Below, one piece after another: positions 1 to 8,489 of a stretch of DNA of 64,000 nucleotides; position 1 is the stretch's first letter, and every line of letters starts with the position of its first letter. The notes beneath the pieces are model-generated. The model was not told the origin of the DNA and made no database searches. It worked only from the letters and a program-made list of their open reading frames with translations. The position numbers were made by a program, and so were the translations under genes. Source of the DNA: Pseudophaeobacter sp965641885 (GTDB lineage Bacteria > Pseudomonadota > Alphaproteobacteria > Rhodobacterales > Rhodobacteraceae); NCBI GenBank assembly GCA_965641885.1, contig OZ282574.1:62001-126000 (forward strand), in the 5' to 3' direction.

Positions 1-138
1 GATACGCCAATCCTGCCAATTCAACCCGGTCTCCCGAAGCACAGCCTTGGAATACAGCATCATGATTTTTTGTGAGAGAGAATAGATCGCAGCGAAGATC
101 ATTTCGCCGGACGTCATTCCGTTCAATTTCTGGTCCAT
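1..138 (-). CDS. MarR-like transcriptional regulator, N-terminal part (cut by window edge)
   Basis: A reading frame runs without a stop from an ATG at 138 down to the first base of the window, giving 46 residues. It is helix-rich (GEMIFAAIYSLSQKIMMLYS) and continues with LRETGLNWQDWRI. That is the layout of the N-terminal helices of MarR-family winged-helix regulators, where a phrase of the type GLTxxQWRIL leads into the DNA-binding part. It is divergent from the TRAP transporter genes, the usual place for a local regulator of uptake. The DNA-binding domain lies outside the window, so the family call is inference from a short segment. Confidence 0.5.
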   Translation of the reverse strand, partial: MDQKLNGMTSGEMIFAAIYSLSQKIMMLYSKAVLRETGLNWQDWRI

Positions 139-169
139 TTGGGCTTCACCGGTTATCATATCAAACTTG

Positions 170-183
170 GTTACGTAGGTAAC
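170..183. promoter_or_regulatory. Inverted repeat in the divergent regulator/TRAP promoter region
   Basis: GTTAC-GTAG-GTAAC is a perfect 5-bp inverted repeat with a 4-bp spacer, lying between the two divergent genes. A TTGACA hexamer (184-189) follows directly and could be a -35 element. A TATAAC (213-218) lies downstream, but its spacing of about 23 bp is poor. A role as operator for the divergent regulator is inference. Confidence 0.35.
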
Positions 184-261
184 TTGACAAGAATCCAAGC
201 TTCGCGCAACTCTATAACAAAAAGGGGGCAACAACTGCTCCGTTGTTCAGGGAGGACAATT

Positions 262-1257
262 ATGCGTAAAATGTTGTTAGGGGCTATGTGCGTCGGCTCA
301 GTGATGTTTGCAGCGGCATCTGTACATGCTGAGACCGTAATTCGGGTGACACTTCAGTTGCCAAAGACACATTCTCTGGGACAAAACTGGTTGGATTTTC
401 AAGCCTTGATTGAAGAGAAATCAGGCGGTGACCTGAAACTTCAACTGTTTGATTCGGCTCAGTTGTTCAAAGACAAAGAAGTCCCCGAAGCGGTCGGGAC
501 TGGAGCAGTTGAAGCCGGAACAGCGTTTTTGGGTCGCTTTACCGGTGCGGTGCCTGCCGTCGACGTCGTAGCCATCCCCTTCATCTTTGATGACGAGGCG
601 CATTTGCGCTCGGCGGTGGCTTCGGGGTCCGAGTTGCGCACAGGTCTGGATGCTGAAATAGTGAAAGAAACCAACGCCAAGGTTCTGTGGTGGCAGGCCT
701 TTGGCCGTAACATCTATCTCTCAAATGACAACGCGATACGCGTTCCCGCGGATATGGAAAATCAAAAGGTTCGGACCTATGGAAAGGTGCACGGTTGGAC
801 CGTTGAGGCCCTTGGTGGCGCACCAACACTCATGTCCGGATCCAAGCAGTTCCTAGCCTACCAGCAAGGGGCGGTTGACGTCGGTATGACCGGCGCGTCG
901 GCGGTTCGGTCGCGCAAATTGTACGAAGTCATGGATCACGTGACCCTGTCCTATGACAGTGCTATTGAGTTTGTTGCTGTGATGAACAACGATTTCTTCG
1001 AAAGTCTTTCAGCCGAACATCAAGCGATCATCATGGAATCAGCCGCAATTGTTGAGGCCAGTCTCCGCGATGCGATCTACACCCAAGAGGCCGAAGCCGT
1101 AGCCGAGGTGAGCAGCAAAATGACTGTCGTCGAACTGACTGAGGCCGAGCGCGCCGAATGGGTCTCAGCCACCGCTGGTGTGGTTGATCGCTTTGTCAGC
1201 GAAACCGGCGATGCCGGGGCCGCAGCAGTCGCCGCAGTTCGCGCTGCCGCAAACTAA
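262..1257 (+). CDS. TRAP transporter substrate-binding protein (DctP family)
   Basis: Periplasmic solute receptor of a tripartite ATP-independent transporter, 331 residues. The start at 262 is preferred over the upstream in-frame codon at 139 because it has a strong ribosome site (GGGAGGACA) and opens a classical signal peptide ending in VHAET. The mature chain shows DctP-family features: a V(R)TYG segment near the binding cleft, GGAPT, and FLAYQQGAVDVGMTG, where the family has its dimer and ligand loop. It is followed by the small and large membrane subunits and an isocitrate-lyase-family enzyme, so the substrate is probably an organic acid. The ligand cannot be read from the sequence. Confidence 0.9.
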   Translation: MRKMLLGAMCVGSVMFAAASVHAETVIRVTLQLPKTHSLGQNWLDFQALIEEKSGGDLKLQLFDSAQLFKDKEVPEAVGTGAVEAGTAFLGRFTGAVPAVDVVAIPFIFDDEAHLRSAVASGSELRTGLDAEIVKETNAKVLWWQAFGRNIYLSNDNAIRVPADMENQKVRTYGKVHGWTVEALGGAPTLMSGSKQFLAYQQGAVDVGMTGASAVRSRKLYEVMDHVTLSYDSAIEFVAVMNNDFFESLSAEHQAIIMESAAIVEASLRDAIYTQEAEAVAEVSSKMTVVELTEAERAEWVSATAGVVDRFVSETGDAGAAAVAAVRAAAN

Positions 1258-1275
1258 GCTAAACTAGGATTTGGT

Positions 1276-1305
1276 CGCGGCCTCCAACTTGGGGGCCGCG
1301 TTTTT
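1276..1305 (+). terminator. Hairpin with T-tract between receptor and permease genes
   Basis: CGCGGCC (1276-1282) pairs with GGCCGCG (1294-1300) and is followed by TTTTT. This is a textbook intrinsic terminator placed inside the operon, right after the receptor gene. In binding-protein operons such hairpins usually act as partial terminators or mRNA stabilisers that make receptor output exceed permease output. Confidence 0.75.
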
Positions 1306-1324
1306 GCAAGCAGAGTGGGATAAC

Positions 1325-1852
1325 ATGGCGTCGATATTCAACACATATGTCCGAACGATGGATACCGTTTCGGAAATCACTGGCAAAATTGCAGCGTGGA
1401 TGTTTTTCACCACCGGCGTCATTGTCTCGTTCGAAGTCTTCATGCGCTATGTCCTTAATTCTCCAACGATCTGGGTGGATGAAATCAGTCGCATTTTTCA
1501 GGTTTGGGCCGCCTACCTGGCCATTTCCTATGTCCTGAAATACAGGGCCCATATCATCATTGATATCACCTTTCGCGACCCCAATTCGCTCGGCCGCAAG
1601 GTTACCGATACTTTTGCTATGGGGGTGATAATTTTCTTTTGCTTGATCACAGTGAAATACGGGATTGATATCTGGTGGAAATCAACCGTTTCAGGCCACA
1701 CAACAGATAGCTACCTTGCTGTTCCAAAATTCTTTATTCAATCCGCAATCTGGGTTGGCTTTGGCCTGATGGCTTTGCAATGCGTAGCCGAGGGAATCAA
1801 AATTTGGACTTGGGATCCTGACGATTTGCCCAAGCAAACACTGGTGCACTAA
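1325..1852 (+). CDS. TRAP transporter small permease subunit (DctQ family)
   Basis: A 175-residue integral membrane protein with four hydrophobic segments, including WMFFTTGVIVSFEVFMRYV and the loop NSPTIWVDEISRIFQVWAAYLA, the most conserved DctQ segment (W-x-x-E). It forms the membrane part of the TRAP importer together with the large subunit. The ATG at 1325 is preferred over an in-frame codon at 1271, because the earlier start would begin inside the terminator hairpin. Only one base separates its stop codon from the start of the large subunit. Confidence 0.85.
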   Translation: MASIFNTYVRTMDTVSEITGKIAAWMFFTTGVIVSFEVFMRYVLNSPTIWVDEISRIFQVWAAYLAISYVLKYRAHIIIDITFRDPNSLGRKVTDTFAMGVIIFFCLITVKYGIDIWWKSTVSGHTTDSYLAVPKFFIQSAIWVGFGLMALQCVAEGIKIWTWDPDDLPKQTLVH

Positions 1853-1853
1853 T

Positions 1854-3125
1854 ATGGAAACTATTCTTATTTTGGGTAGCCTGATCGGGCTGCTATTGTT
1901 GCGTGTGCCGGTGGCCTTTGCAATGGGCGCCTTGGGGACAATTCTACTCTGGCTCAAGGGTTTGCCACTGATTGGAATTCCACAGCGCCTGTTTGGCACC
2001 ATGGACAGCTTTGAGCTGCTGGCGGTGCCATTGTTCCTGCTTATGTCAAATGTCCTTCTTAAGGGGGGTGTAGGTCGTGACCTGTTTGCCAGCGTCCAAG
2101 CTTGGGTTGGCCACTGGCCCGGCGGTCTGGGCGTTGCTACCATCATGAGCTGCACCTTGTTTTCCGCAATTTCCGGATCGTCTGTCGCAACAGCCGCGAC
2201 CATCGGTACCGTCGCCATCCCTGAGATGAAACAGCGCGGATATGACGAACCCTTCATTTTGGGTCAGCTTGCTGCCGGGGGAACGCTGGGAATTCTAATC
2301 CCACCATCTATTCCCCTGATTATTTATGGGGTTATCACCGAAACCTCGATCCCGACCTTGTTTCTAGCAGGTATTGGACCAGGCCTGTTGATGGCCAGCG
2401 TTTTTATCATCTACGCGATGGTCTACAGCCGCATGGGCGCCGCGTCCCCAATCGCCAAGGCAAACTGGAGCGAGCGTGCAAAGGCTACGTTCTATGCCCT
2501 GCCAACTGTTGTTCTGGCTCTGGCAATCATCGGATCAATTTATGCCGGCATCGCAACCCCATCGGAGAGCGCTGGGGTTGGCTTTGTCATCGCAATTTTG
2601 ATGACCCTCCTGATGGGCCGGATGAACTGGACAAAACTGAAAAGCGCGGTCGAGGATTCTCTAAAAACCACAGCAATGATATTTATCATCGTGGCCGGGG
2701 CCAAGGTCTTTTCCTATGCCATAACACTATATCTGATCCCGCAGACCATAAGCGGCTATCTGATCAACAATATCACCGACCCCACGATGTTTATTCTGGC
2801 AGTTGGAATTGTGTTGTTAATCATTGGTTTTTTCCTAGAATCCCTTTCGATGATGTTGATCATGGTGCCGGTGCTGTTTCCTGCCCTGCAAGCGATGAAT
2901 ATTGATCCAATCTGGTTTGGTATCTTTTTTGTAGTGCTGATCGAGGCCGCACTGATCACCCCACCCGTAGGCCTCAACCTGTTTGTCATTCAGGCGGTCG
3001 GAAAAGCCAGACTTGAAAGCGTCGTGCAAGGTGCCTGGCCGTTTGCACTGATGATGCTGGGCATGGCAGCACTTTTGTGGTTCTGGCAGGATCTTGCGCT
3101 CTACATCCCTTACAAGCTGTTCTAA
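1854..3125 (+). CDS. TRAP transporter large permease subunit (DctM family)
   Basis: A 423-residue membrane protein with about a dozen hydrophobic helices, the expected size for DctM. Diagnostic segments are SGSSVATAATIGTVAIPEM, then GGTLGILIPPSIPLIIYGV, and near the C-terminus LITPPVGLNLFVI. It is the sodium-driven transport subunit that works with the receptor and small subunit encoded upstream. The gene is tightly coupled to its neighbour and clearly intact. Confidence 0.92.
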   Translation: METILILGSLIGLLLLRVPVAFAMGALGTILLWLKGLPLIGIPQRLFGTMDSFELLAVPLFLLMSNVLLKGGVGRDLFASVQAWVGHWPGGLGVATIMSCTLFSAISGSSVATAATIGTVAIPEMKQRGYDEPFILGQLAAGGTLGILIPPSIPLIIYGVITETSIPTLFLAGIGPGLLMASVFIIYAMVYSRMGAASPIAKANWSERAKATFYALPTVVLALAIIGSIYAGIATPSESAGVGFVIAILMTLLMGRMNWTKLKSAVEDSLKTTAMIFIIVAGAKVFSYAITLYLIPQTISGYLINNITDPTMFILAVGIVLLIIGFFLESLSMMLIMVPVLFPALQAMNIDPIWFGIFFVVLIEAALITPPVGLNLFVIQAVGKARLESVVQGAWPFALMMLGMAALLWFWQDLALYIPYKLF

Positions 3126-3178
3126 CAGCGCTCCCCCCCACTTGTTGGCTCTCTGGGCCCGCATCAAAAGGAAATCTC

Positions 3179-4054
3179 ATGACACAATCGTCACCTGACA
3201 GATTGCGGGCGCTGTTGAAGGGCGACCAGATTATTACCATGCCCTGCTGTTTTGACCCGTTGTCGGCGAAACTGGTTGAGCAGGAAGAGTTTCCACTTAC
3301 CTTCATGTCCGGCTTTGCGGCATCTGCGGCCCGCTTAGGGATGCCCGACACCGGGCTTATGTCTTACGGCGAGGTGGTCGATCAGGGCCGCAATATCTGC
3401 AACGCAGTGGATATTCCGGTGATCGGCGATGGTGATACTGGTTATGGCAACGCCCTAAACACCAAACGCACAGTCAAGGGGTTCGCTCAGGCCGGGTTTG
3501 CCGCCGTGATGATAGAGGATCAGGTGGCACCCAAACGATGTGGACATACGGCTGGCAAAGCGGTTGTTGATCGGGACGAAGCGTTTGAACGCATCCTTGC
3601 AGCAGTGGACGCCAGATCCGAGGGCCACGATATCCTGATCCTTGCGAGAACTGATGCCCGCCATGAACATGGTTTGGATGAAGCCATAGGCCGTGCCCAG
3701 CGGTTTCACGAATTGGGAGCCGATATCTTGTTTGTCGAAGCGCCACGCGATACCGACGAAATGCGACGGATATGCGAAGAACTGCCTGGGCCCAAAATGG
3801 CCAATATGATTGAAGGGGGGCTTACACCAAACCTTTCACCAGCGGAGTTACAGCAACTGGGTTTTCAAATCGCTGCCTACCCCATCACTCTGATGGCGGC
3901 CGCGATGAAAGCAATGACTGGTGCGCTCAAACAGCTCAGAACAGGTGCCGTCGCACCGGAGCTTTTGATGCCATTTGACGAGATAAAAACACGTATTGGT
4001 TTCGATGATTATTTCGAAATAGAACAGCAATACGGCAACCGGAAGATTACTTGA
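3179..4054 (+). CDS. Isocitrate lyase/PEP mutase family enzyme (C-C lyase)
   Basis: A 291-residue cytosolic TIM-barrel enzyme of the ICL/PEPM superfamily. The start at 3179 has a ribosome site (AAAGGAAAT) and begins 53 bases after the permease stop. Family landmarks are visible: GDGDTGYGN, the metal-binding MIEDQ, and the gate-loop motif KRCGH followed by TAGK. Members cleave 2-methylisocitrate, dimethylmalate or oxaloacetate, or act on phosphonates; the sequence read here does not separate these. Co-location with a TRAP importer suggests that it acts on the imported carboxylate or a product of it. Confidence 0.85.
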   Translation: MTQSSPDRLRALLKGDQIITMPCCFDPLSAKLVEQEEFPLTFMSGFAASAARLGMPDTGLMSYGEVVDQGRNICNAVDIPVIGDGDTGYGNALNTKRTVKGFAQAGFAAVMIEDQVAPKRCGHTAGKAVVDRDEAFERILAAVDARSEGHDILILARTDARHEHGLDEAIGRAQRFHELGADILFVEAPRDTDEMRRICEELPGPKMANMIEGGLTPNLSPAELQQLGFQIAAYPITLMAAAMKAMTGALKQLRTGAVAPELLMPFDEIKTRIGFDDYFEIEQQYGNRKIT

Positions 4055-4512
4055 TCTTTATCCTGGACACCACTTCTAGATCGGAGAACCGAATTGGTGA
4101 TGTCGCAAACATCTACATACGACCAACGATTTGGCTTGCCACGAAAATCTAAAAGGATTTTCAATGCAATTACTTAAATCTAATTTCGTCCAGGCATGTC
4201 ACATCTGACTGAATGGCAAATCTCCGGATACTCCTGAATGCAGTCATTCAAACATTGCGCCGCGAACTTCGGCTGTTCGCCCTTCCTTTTTGGCCTGTGC
4301 TTCAGGACTTTTATACGAATAAATGTCGTGTTTGGGCTGACAGCCGTCATCCGGTGTAGTGTGCCAGACCAGTGAAACGAACCCTGGGTAAACATTCACC
4401 CGCCGCACTGACGCAAGGCGGCTTGGAGCCCACTTTACCAGATTACTGTGACGCTGCCAAAGTCTCCTAGTGGAGAGACGGCCCCCACCATGCGGCAGGG
4501 GCCATCTGGTTC
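4055..4512. other. Intergenic stretch with a degenerate dispersed repeat
   Basis: No convincing gene is seen. From about 4332 to 4440 the phrase GGGCTGACAGCCGTCATC and the following bases resemble the better preserved repeat at 45466-45546. Near 4480-4505 GGCCCC and GGGGCC can pair as a hairpin, a possible terminator for the minus-strand remnant next to it. Confidence 0.4.
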
Positions 4513-4692
4513 TTATGGCCGCTTCATCTCGCTGTAATCGCCACGGACATAAAGCGTTACCGTCACATCCTGTCCATCGCGGTTGCGCCAGAACCAGCCG
4601 TGATTGCCAGTAAAGGCCGCCGTAAGGACACCTTCATCACCCGGAACAGCACGGCCCTTTTCGTAGCTGATGTTCTTTCCGCTACCGTCAAT
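4513..4692 (-). pseudogene. C-terminal fragment of a 'transmembrane anchor protein'
   Basis: The minus-strand frame ends with SYEKGRAVPGDEG, LTAAFTGNHGWFWRNR and VTVTLYVRGDYSEMKRP. I recognise this as the C-terminus of a membrane-anchored protein annotated in alphaproteobacterial metal and copper loci as transmembrane anchor protein, normally about 200 residues. Similarity stops near 4692 at DGSGKN. The residues further upstream in the frame do not look like the family, and the membrane helix is missing. It is therefore a truncated remnant at a recombination junction. The name comes from memory of the family, not from a search. Confidence 0.55.
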
Positions 4693-4740
4693 GCCCCTGA
4701 CATAACCGCCTTGGACGCAGCCCGAGTGTTCATTGCCCAT

Positions 4741-5055
4741 ATGGCTTCGCCTTCTCCAAGCAAGGCGGTCAAAGATGTTCAGTACTTTGGCGCGCTAAAA
4801 CCCGACCTCCGTGCAACTCAAACTGATTTCACATTCGAGCTAGGGCTGGATCCCAATCAGTCCTTTGAACAGGTGATCGTTGATATTCTTGAAAAGAAGA
4901 TCGGCCATGAAAGGTTCGGATTCATGGGGGTTATCAGACTCTCAGAAAACGGAGATGCCAGACTCGAGTGTGAGTATGTTTTGCAAGAGTTTCACCACCG
5001 CGAGCAGTGGACAAAAATGAGCGAAGCTAGTCGAAATTACCAAGTCGACCGATGA
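4741..5055 (+). CDS. Hypothetical protein, possibly a truncated or remnant gene
   Basis: A 104-residue frame beginning MASPSPSKAV and containing FELGLDPNQSFEQVIVDILEKKIGHERF and GVIRLSENGDARLECEY (quoted in parts). Composition and codon use look protein-like, but I do not recognise the family. No clear ribosome site precedes 4741, and the open frame extends upstream to 4600 across the junction with the anchor-protein fragment, so the true N-terminus may be lost. It lies just upstream of two small overlapping ORFs, the second a helix-turn-helix protein, which suggests a phage- or island-derived cassette. Confidence 0.35.
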   Translation: MASPSPSKAVKDVQYFGALKPDLRATQTDFTFELGLDPNQSFEQVIVDILEKKIGHERFGFMGVIRLSENGDARLECEYVLQEFHHREQWTKMSEASRNYQVDR

Positions 5056-5308
5056 AGACGCAGAGGCAGTTAGGTTCTTTCTGGATGGCAGATCCGGTCG
5101 CCATTTTGCCGGCGATTTCACAAACTTCCTTTTGGACGGGCATGGCATAGCCGAGGCGATAGGGCTGGCTGTTGACCGTTGGATGACCTGGACCATCGGC
5201 GCGCAAACTAGCAAGGCCGAGGGAATACCTGTTGGCCTACCTTATCTGCAGGGCCTAGTAATGGCCTGTGAGATTGAACTGGATGCGATGGCAGGGGCAA
5301 ATGGATAA
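5021..5308 (+). pseudogene. Small ORF without a usable start, probably frameshifted near its 5' end
   Basis: This frame reads AKLVEITKSTDEDAEAVRFF, later HFAGDFTNFLLDGHG, and ends DAMAGANG before TAA at 5306. It looks like a genuine compact protein, but the frame has no ATG near its beginning. An ATG at 5017 sits one frame away: a single-base change around 5021-5030 would give M-S-x-K-L-V-E-I-T-K. The 3' end overlaps the start of the downstream helix-turn-helix gene by 8 bases (ATGGATAA), so the two were probably translationally coupled. Family not recognised. Confidence 0.4.
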
Positions 5309-5519
5309 AGACTGGTCACCACAACACATCAAAGAGGTCCGGCAAACGCTGGGCCTCACCCAAGCCCAGCTTGGTAAGCTGCTCGATACCGATGGCCAGA
5401 CCGTTCGACGGATGGAAATGGAGCCAGATGCTTCGACCTTTCGCAAGCCTGCGCCCCGAATGGTTAGGCTGATGCAGGCCTATAAGGCTGGCTATCGCCC
5501 TGATGACTGGCCTGAATAA
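5301..5519 (+). CDS. Helix-turn-helix domain protein
   Basis: A 72-residue protein that is almost entirely an HTH: WSPQHIKEVRQTLGLTQAQL then LLDTDGQTVRRMEM. This matches the XRE/Cro-like pattern in which LTQAQLGKLL is the first HTH helix. The ATG at 5301 overlaps the stop of the preceding small ORF. The in-frame codon at 5268 is rejected because it would add residues that do not belong to the domain. A strong bidirectional terminator follows immediately. Likely a small DNA-binding protein of phage or island origin; its target is unknown. Confidence 0.65.
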   Translation: MDKDWSPQHIKEVRQTLGLTQAQLGKLLDTDGQTVRRMEMEPDASTFRKPAPRMVRLMQAYKAGYRPDDWPE

Positions 5520-5550
5520 TAGCTGCCCCTAGGGGCAGCTATTTCTCTTT
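5518..5550. terminator. Bidirectional intrinsic terminator
   Basis: Positions 5518-5543 form a perfect 26-base palindrome (arms AATAGCTGCCCCT and its complement) followed on the plus strand by TTCTCTTTTT. It overlaps the stop codon of the HTH gene and abuts the stop of the minus-strand small membrane gene, so it can terminate both. Confidence 0.85.
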
Positions 5551-5682
5551 TTAGGTGCCCGCACCAAGTCCAAAATGGACCATCGCCCAAACAGTCAGGG
5601 CAGCGAAGATCACTGCCAGGATCATGGTTCCAAGGACGAAACCAGCAGATCCTGAAATGTAGAATTGGTTTGCACCTCGCAT
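5551..5682 (-). CDS. Small single-pass membrane protein (43 residues)
   Basis: The frame starts MRGANQFYISGSAGFVLG and continues TMILAVIFAALTVWAMV before ending HFGLGAGT. That gives one strong transmembrane helix with short polar ends. It is convergent with the HTH gene and ends exactly at the shared palindromic terminator, which supports it as a real transcription unit. No function is assigned. Confidence 0.5.
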   Translation of the reverse strand: MRGANQFYISGSAGFVLGTMILAVIFAALTVWAMVHFGLGAGT

Positions 5683-6333
5683 AAATGCAAAGATGTTTGG
5701 GCTGGATCTTTGATCCGGTTTTCTATTATCTGAAATATGAATGGTTCCTCATGCTAGGTGGATCACTTCTACTGACGCTGGTTCTTGCAGGGGCTCAATC
5801 TTGCGAGCCAGCGTCTCACTTATCTGTTCTCCATCAGTTTGGTTTTCGATGTATGTTGCTCGTGCAGTCATCATAGCTTCAACCTCGAAATTTGGCAAAA
5901 CCGGGAAAACTGCGTGTAACTCCTGTTCTGCTGTGGATAAGTGAGATGGTAATTGGTTGGCTTTGCGATTGACGGAATGCGCTGCTCTGCCTGTCGCCAG
6001 AAAGACGTCCAGGAATACCGGATCACTTATCAAAGCGGGCCTGCAGATGCGTTTCGCAGTGCTGGAATGTTGTCCGATTTGAAGTTTGACGGAAAAAATG
6101 GGCCTGAAGAGATTCTAGCTCGCGGGGAGAAACCAGCCGCGAAAACAAGTGCAGCAACACAAAAAGGTGAGAGTGCCGACTGATTCTGTCAAAGGAGGAA
6201 CCCGGAGGCAACGGAACGCATTGGGAACAGAGTTTGCCAATTTTTTGCCACACCCTACCGCACGTTCTTGCAGTGTTCTGCAATGGCCCCATTCCTGCTT
6301 CATACAAAATGTATAATAATCATGGGGGTTTAC
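5683..6333. other. Intergenic stretch, no supported gene
   Basis: Several mutually overlapping open frames exist on both strands, for example a TTG-started minus-strand frame at 5749-6033 and a plus-strand frame at 5953-6183. None shows a recognisable domain or a good ribosome site. Composition looks like decayed accessory DNA bordering the tRNA-Thr gene. Confidence 0.3.
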
Positions 6334-6408
<75 letters not shown>

Positions 6409-6492
6409 GCCGGTGAAGGGGCTTTTAGGGATAAACGCTGAAGGGCGCAAGAGCTTCTGGACGGTTTTTTCACACTAAGTTACAGAAGGTTT

Positions 6493-6648
6493 ATGGCAGA
6501 AAAAAAACCGCAGAAATCGAGCCAAACTTCCTCCCATCGTGAGGACCGGCTCAAAGCCTCGTTAAAAGCCAATATGGCGCGCCGCAAGGCGCAGGCAAAG
6601 GCGCGCGCAGTGAAACAGGACACAACGACCGAAGAGTCGGAAAGGTAG
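6493..6648 (+). CDS. Small basic hypothetical protein upstream of murA
   Basis: 51 residues, beginning MAEKKPQKSSQTSSHREDRL and rich in Lys, Arg and Ala (NMARRKAQAKARA). It is preceded by a plausible ribosome site (AGAAGG) and ends six bases before murA. Small basic proteins of this kind directly upstream of murA are common in Rhodobacteraceae. The highly charged composition suggests RNA or DNA binding or a disordered chain, but no function is known to me. Confidence 0.7.
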   Translation: MAEKKPQKSSQTSSHREDRLKASLKANMARRKAQAKARAVKQDTTTEESER

Positions 6649-6654
6649 AGGCAC

Positions 6655-7923
6655 ATGGATTCGATTTTGGTAACAGGCAACGGCCCGCTTAAAGGCCAGA
6701 TCCCAATTGCGGGTGCAAAAAACGCCTGCCTCACGCTGATGCCGGCAACCCTGCTCAGCGAAGAGCCGCTGACGCTGACCAATGCGCCGCGCCTGAGCGA
6801 CATCAAGACCATGACCGAGCTGCTGCAGTCCCTCGGGGCCGAGGTCTCAAGCCTGCAGGACGGCCAGGTCCAGGCGCTTTCGAGCCATAACATCGACAAC
6901 CACGTGGCTGACTATGAGATCGTGCGCAAGATGCGGGCCTCCAATCTGGTGCTTGGGCCAATGCTGGCCCGTCTGGGGCAGGCGGTGGTCTCGCTGCCGG
7001 GCGGCTGCGCCATTGGCGCCCGGCCAATGGATCTGCACATTCATGGGCTGCAAGCGCTTGGCGCTGAGATTGAGCTGAAAGAGGGCTATCTGCACGCCAA
7101 AGCGCCGCGGGGCCTTAAAGGCGCGGTGATCGAGCTGAGCTTTGCCTCGGTGGGCGCTACCGAAAACATCATGATGGCGGCCACATTGGCCAAGGGCACC
7201 ACGGTGATCAAGAACGCCGCGCGAGAGCCCGAGATCGTTGATCTGGCAGATTGCCTGACAAAAATGGGCGCTCATATCGAGGGCGCCGGCACCCATGCCA
7301 TCACCATCGAGGGCGTTGACCGGCTGCATGGCGCCACCCATCCGGTGGTCACTGACCGGATTGAGCTGGGCACCTATATGCTGGCCCCGGCGATCTGCGG
7401 CGGCGAGGTTGAACTGCTGGGTGGTCGTCTGGATCTGATCGGCGCCTTTGTCGAAAAGCTGGATGAGGCGGGCGTTGAGGTCACCGAGACCAAGGCGGGG
7501 CTGCTGGTAAAGCGGCGCGGTGATCGCGTAAAAGCGGTCAATGTCACGACCGAACCCTTCCCCGGCTTTCCCACCGATCTGCAGGCGCAGATGATGGCCC
7601 TGATGTGCACCGCTGATGGCACCAGTGTGCTGGAAGAAAAGATCTTTGAGAATCGCTTTATGCACGCGCCTGAGCTGATCCGTATGGGAGCCAAGATTGA
7701 CGTGCATGGCGGTCATGCGACCGTCACCGGCGTGAGCCGCCTGAAGGGCGCGCCCGTTATGGCAACGGACCTGCGCGCCTCGGTGTCTTTGATCCTTGCA
7801 GGTCTTGCGGCAGAAGGCGAAACTCTGGTCAGCCGGGTGTATCATCTGGATCGTGGCTACGAACAGGTGGTGCGCAAATTCTCTGGCGTTGGCGCCCAGA
7901 TCGAGCGTGTAAGAGGAGGGTGA
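6655..7923 (+). CDS. murA: UDP-N-acetylglucosamine 1-carboxyvinyltransferase
   Basis: Catalyses the first committed step of peptidoglycan synthesis, transfer of enolpyruvate from PEP to UDP-GlcNAc, in the cytoplasm. At 422 residues it has the usual length. The start MDSILVTGNGPLKGQIPIAG, followed by AKNACLTLMPA, holds the conserved Lys-Asn of the active site. LPGGCAIGARPMDLH contains the catalytic Cys that is the fosfomycin target in this family. It overlaps the downstream DUF2948 reading frame region by a few bases, indicating coupled expression. Confidence 0.97.
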   Translation: MDSILVTGNGPLKGQIPIAGAKNACLTLMPATLLSEEPLTLTNAPRLSDIKTMTELLQSLGAEVSSLQDGQVQALSSHNIDNHVADYEIVRKMRASNLVLGPMLARLGQAVVSLPGGCAIGARPMDLHIHGLQALGAEIELKEGYLHAKAPRGLKGAVIELSFASVGATENIMMAATLAKGTTVIKNAAREPEIVDLADCLTKMGAHIEGAGTHAITIEGVDRLHGATHPVVTDRIELGTYMLAPAICGGEVELLGGRLDLIGAFVEKLDEAGVEVTETKAGLLVKRRGDRVKAVNVTTEPFPGFPTDLQAQMMALMCTADGTSVLEEKIFENRFMHAPELIRMGAKIDVHGGHATVTGVSRLKGAPVMATDLRASVSLILAGLAAEGETLVSRVYHLDRGYEQVVRKFSGVGAQIERVRGG

Positions 7924-7925
7924 CC

Positions 7926-8402
7926 ATGTCTGACGCCGGTTTTCACGATGGCCGCGAGGCCCCTTTGAACCTGGGCGCTTTTAGCTCCGAGGACTTGGAG
8001 GTGATCTCAACCCTGGTGCAGGATGCGGTTTTTCCGGTCAGCGAGATGAGCTGGCGGCCAAAAGAACGCCGCTTTGCGCTGTTGCTCAACCGGTTTCGCT
8101 GGGAGGACAAACCCAGTGCCGAAAAGCGCGGTCGCCCCTTTGAGCGCGTGCAGTCTCTGCTGGTGATCGACATGGTAATGGGCGTGGCCTCACAGGGCAT
8201 TGATCGCCATGACAAAGAGCTCATTATGTCCTTGCTATCGATCAGTTTTGAGCCCTCAGAGGACGGCGCGGGTCATCTGCTGTTGACGCTTGCGGGCGAT
8301 GGCAGCATTCGTCTGATGGTTGAGGCGCTGGAGGTCAGCCTGCGCGATGTGACCCGCCCCTATGTGGCCGCCTCTAAAAGACCTCCGGGACACGGCGACT
8401 AG
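7926..8402 (+). CDS. DUF2948 family protein
   Basis: 158 residues starting MSDAGFHDGREAPLNLGAFS. It contains SEMSWRPKERRFALLLNRFRW and, later, VQSLLVIDMVMGV, a pattern I associate with the alphaproteobacterial DUF2948 family that regularly follows murA. The ATG at 7926 is preferred to the in-frame GTG at 7920 because the GGAGGG ribosome site lies at the proper distance. It is cytosolic and of unknown function; conserved synteny with murA and hisD is the main clue. Confidence 0.85.
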   Translation: MSDAGFHDGREAPLNLGAFSSEDLEVISTLVQDAVFPVSEMSWRPKERRFALLLNRFRWEDKPSAEKRGRPFERVQSLLVIDMVMGVASQGIDRHDKELIMSLLSISFEPSEDGAGHLLLTLAGDGSIRLMVEALEVSLRDVTRPYVAASKRPPGHGD

Positions 8403-8489
8403 GGGTCTCTATAGGGGTTAGGTCCAAAGCATGCAGAACAAGCGTGGTCTCTCTCAGGCTTATTCACAGGCTTTGTCCCGGTTTTTTTT

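Noticed and set aside
184..218. Consensus promoter from TTGACA and TATAAC before the TRAP operon
   Set aside because: The hexamers are about 23 bases apart, too far for a normal sigma-70 promoter; kept only as a remark.
5953..6183. 76-residue plus-strand ORF
   Set aside because: No ribosome site, no recognised family, and it overlaps competing frames on the other strand.
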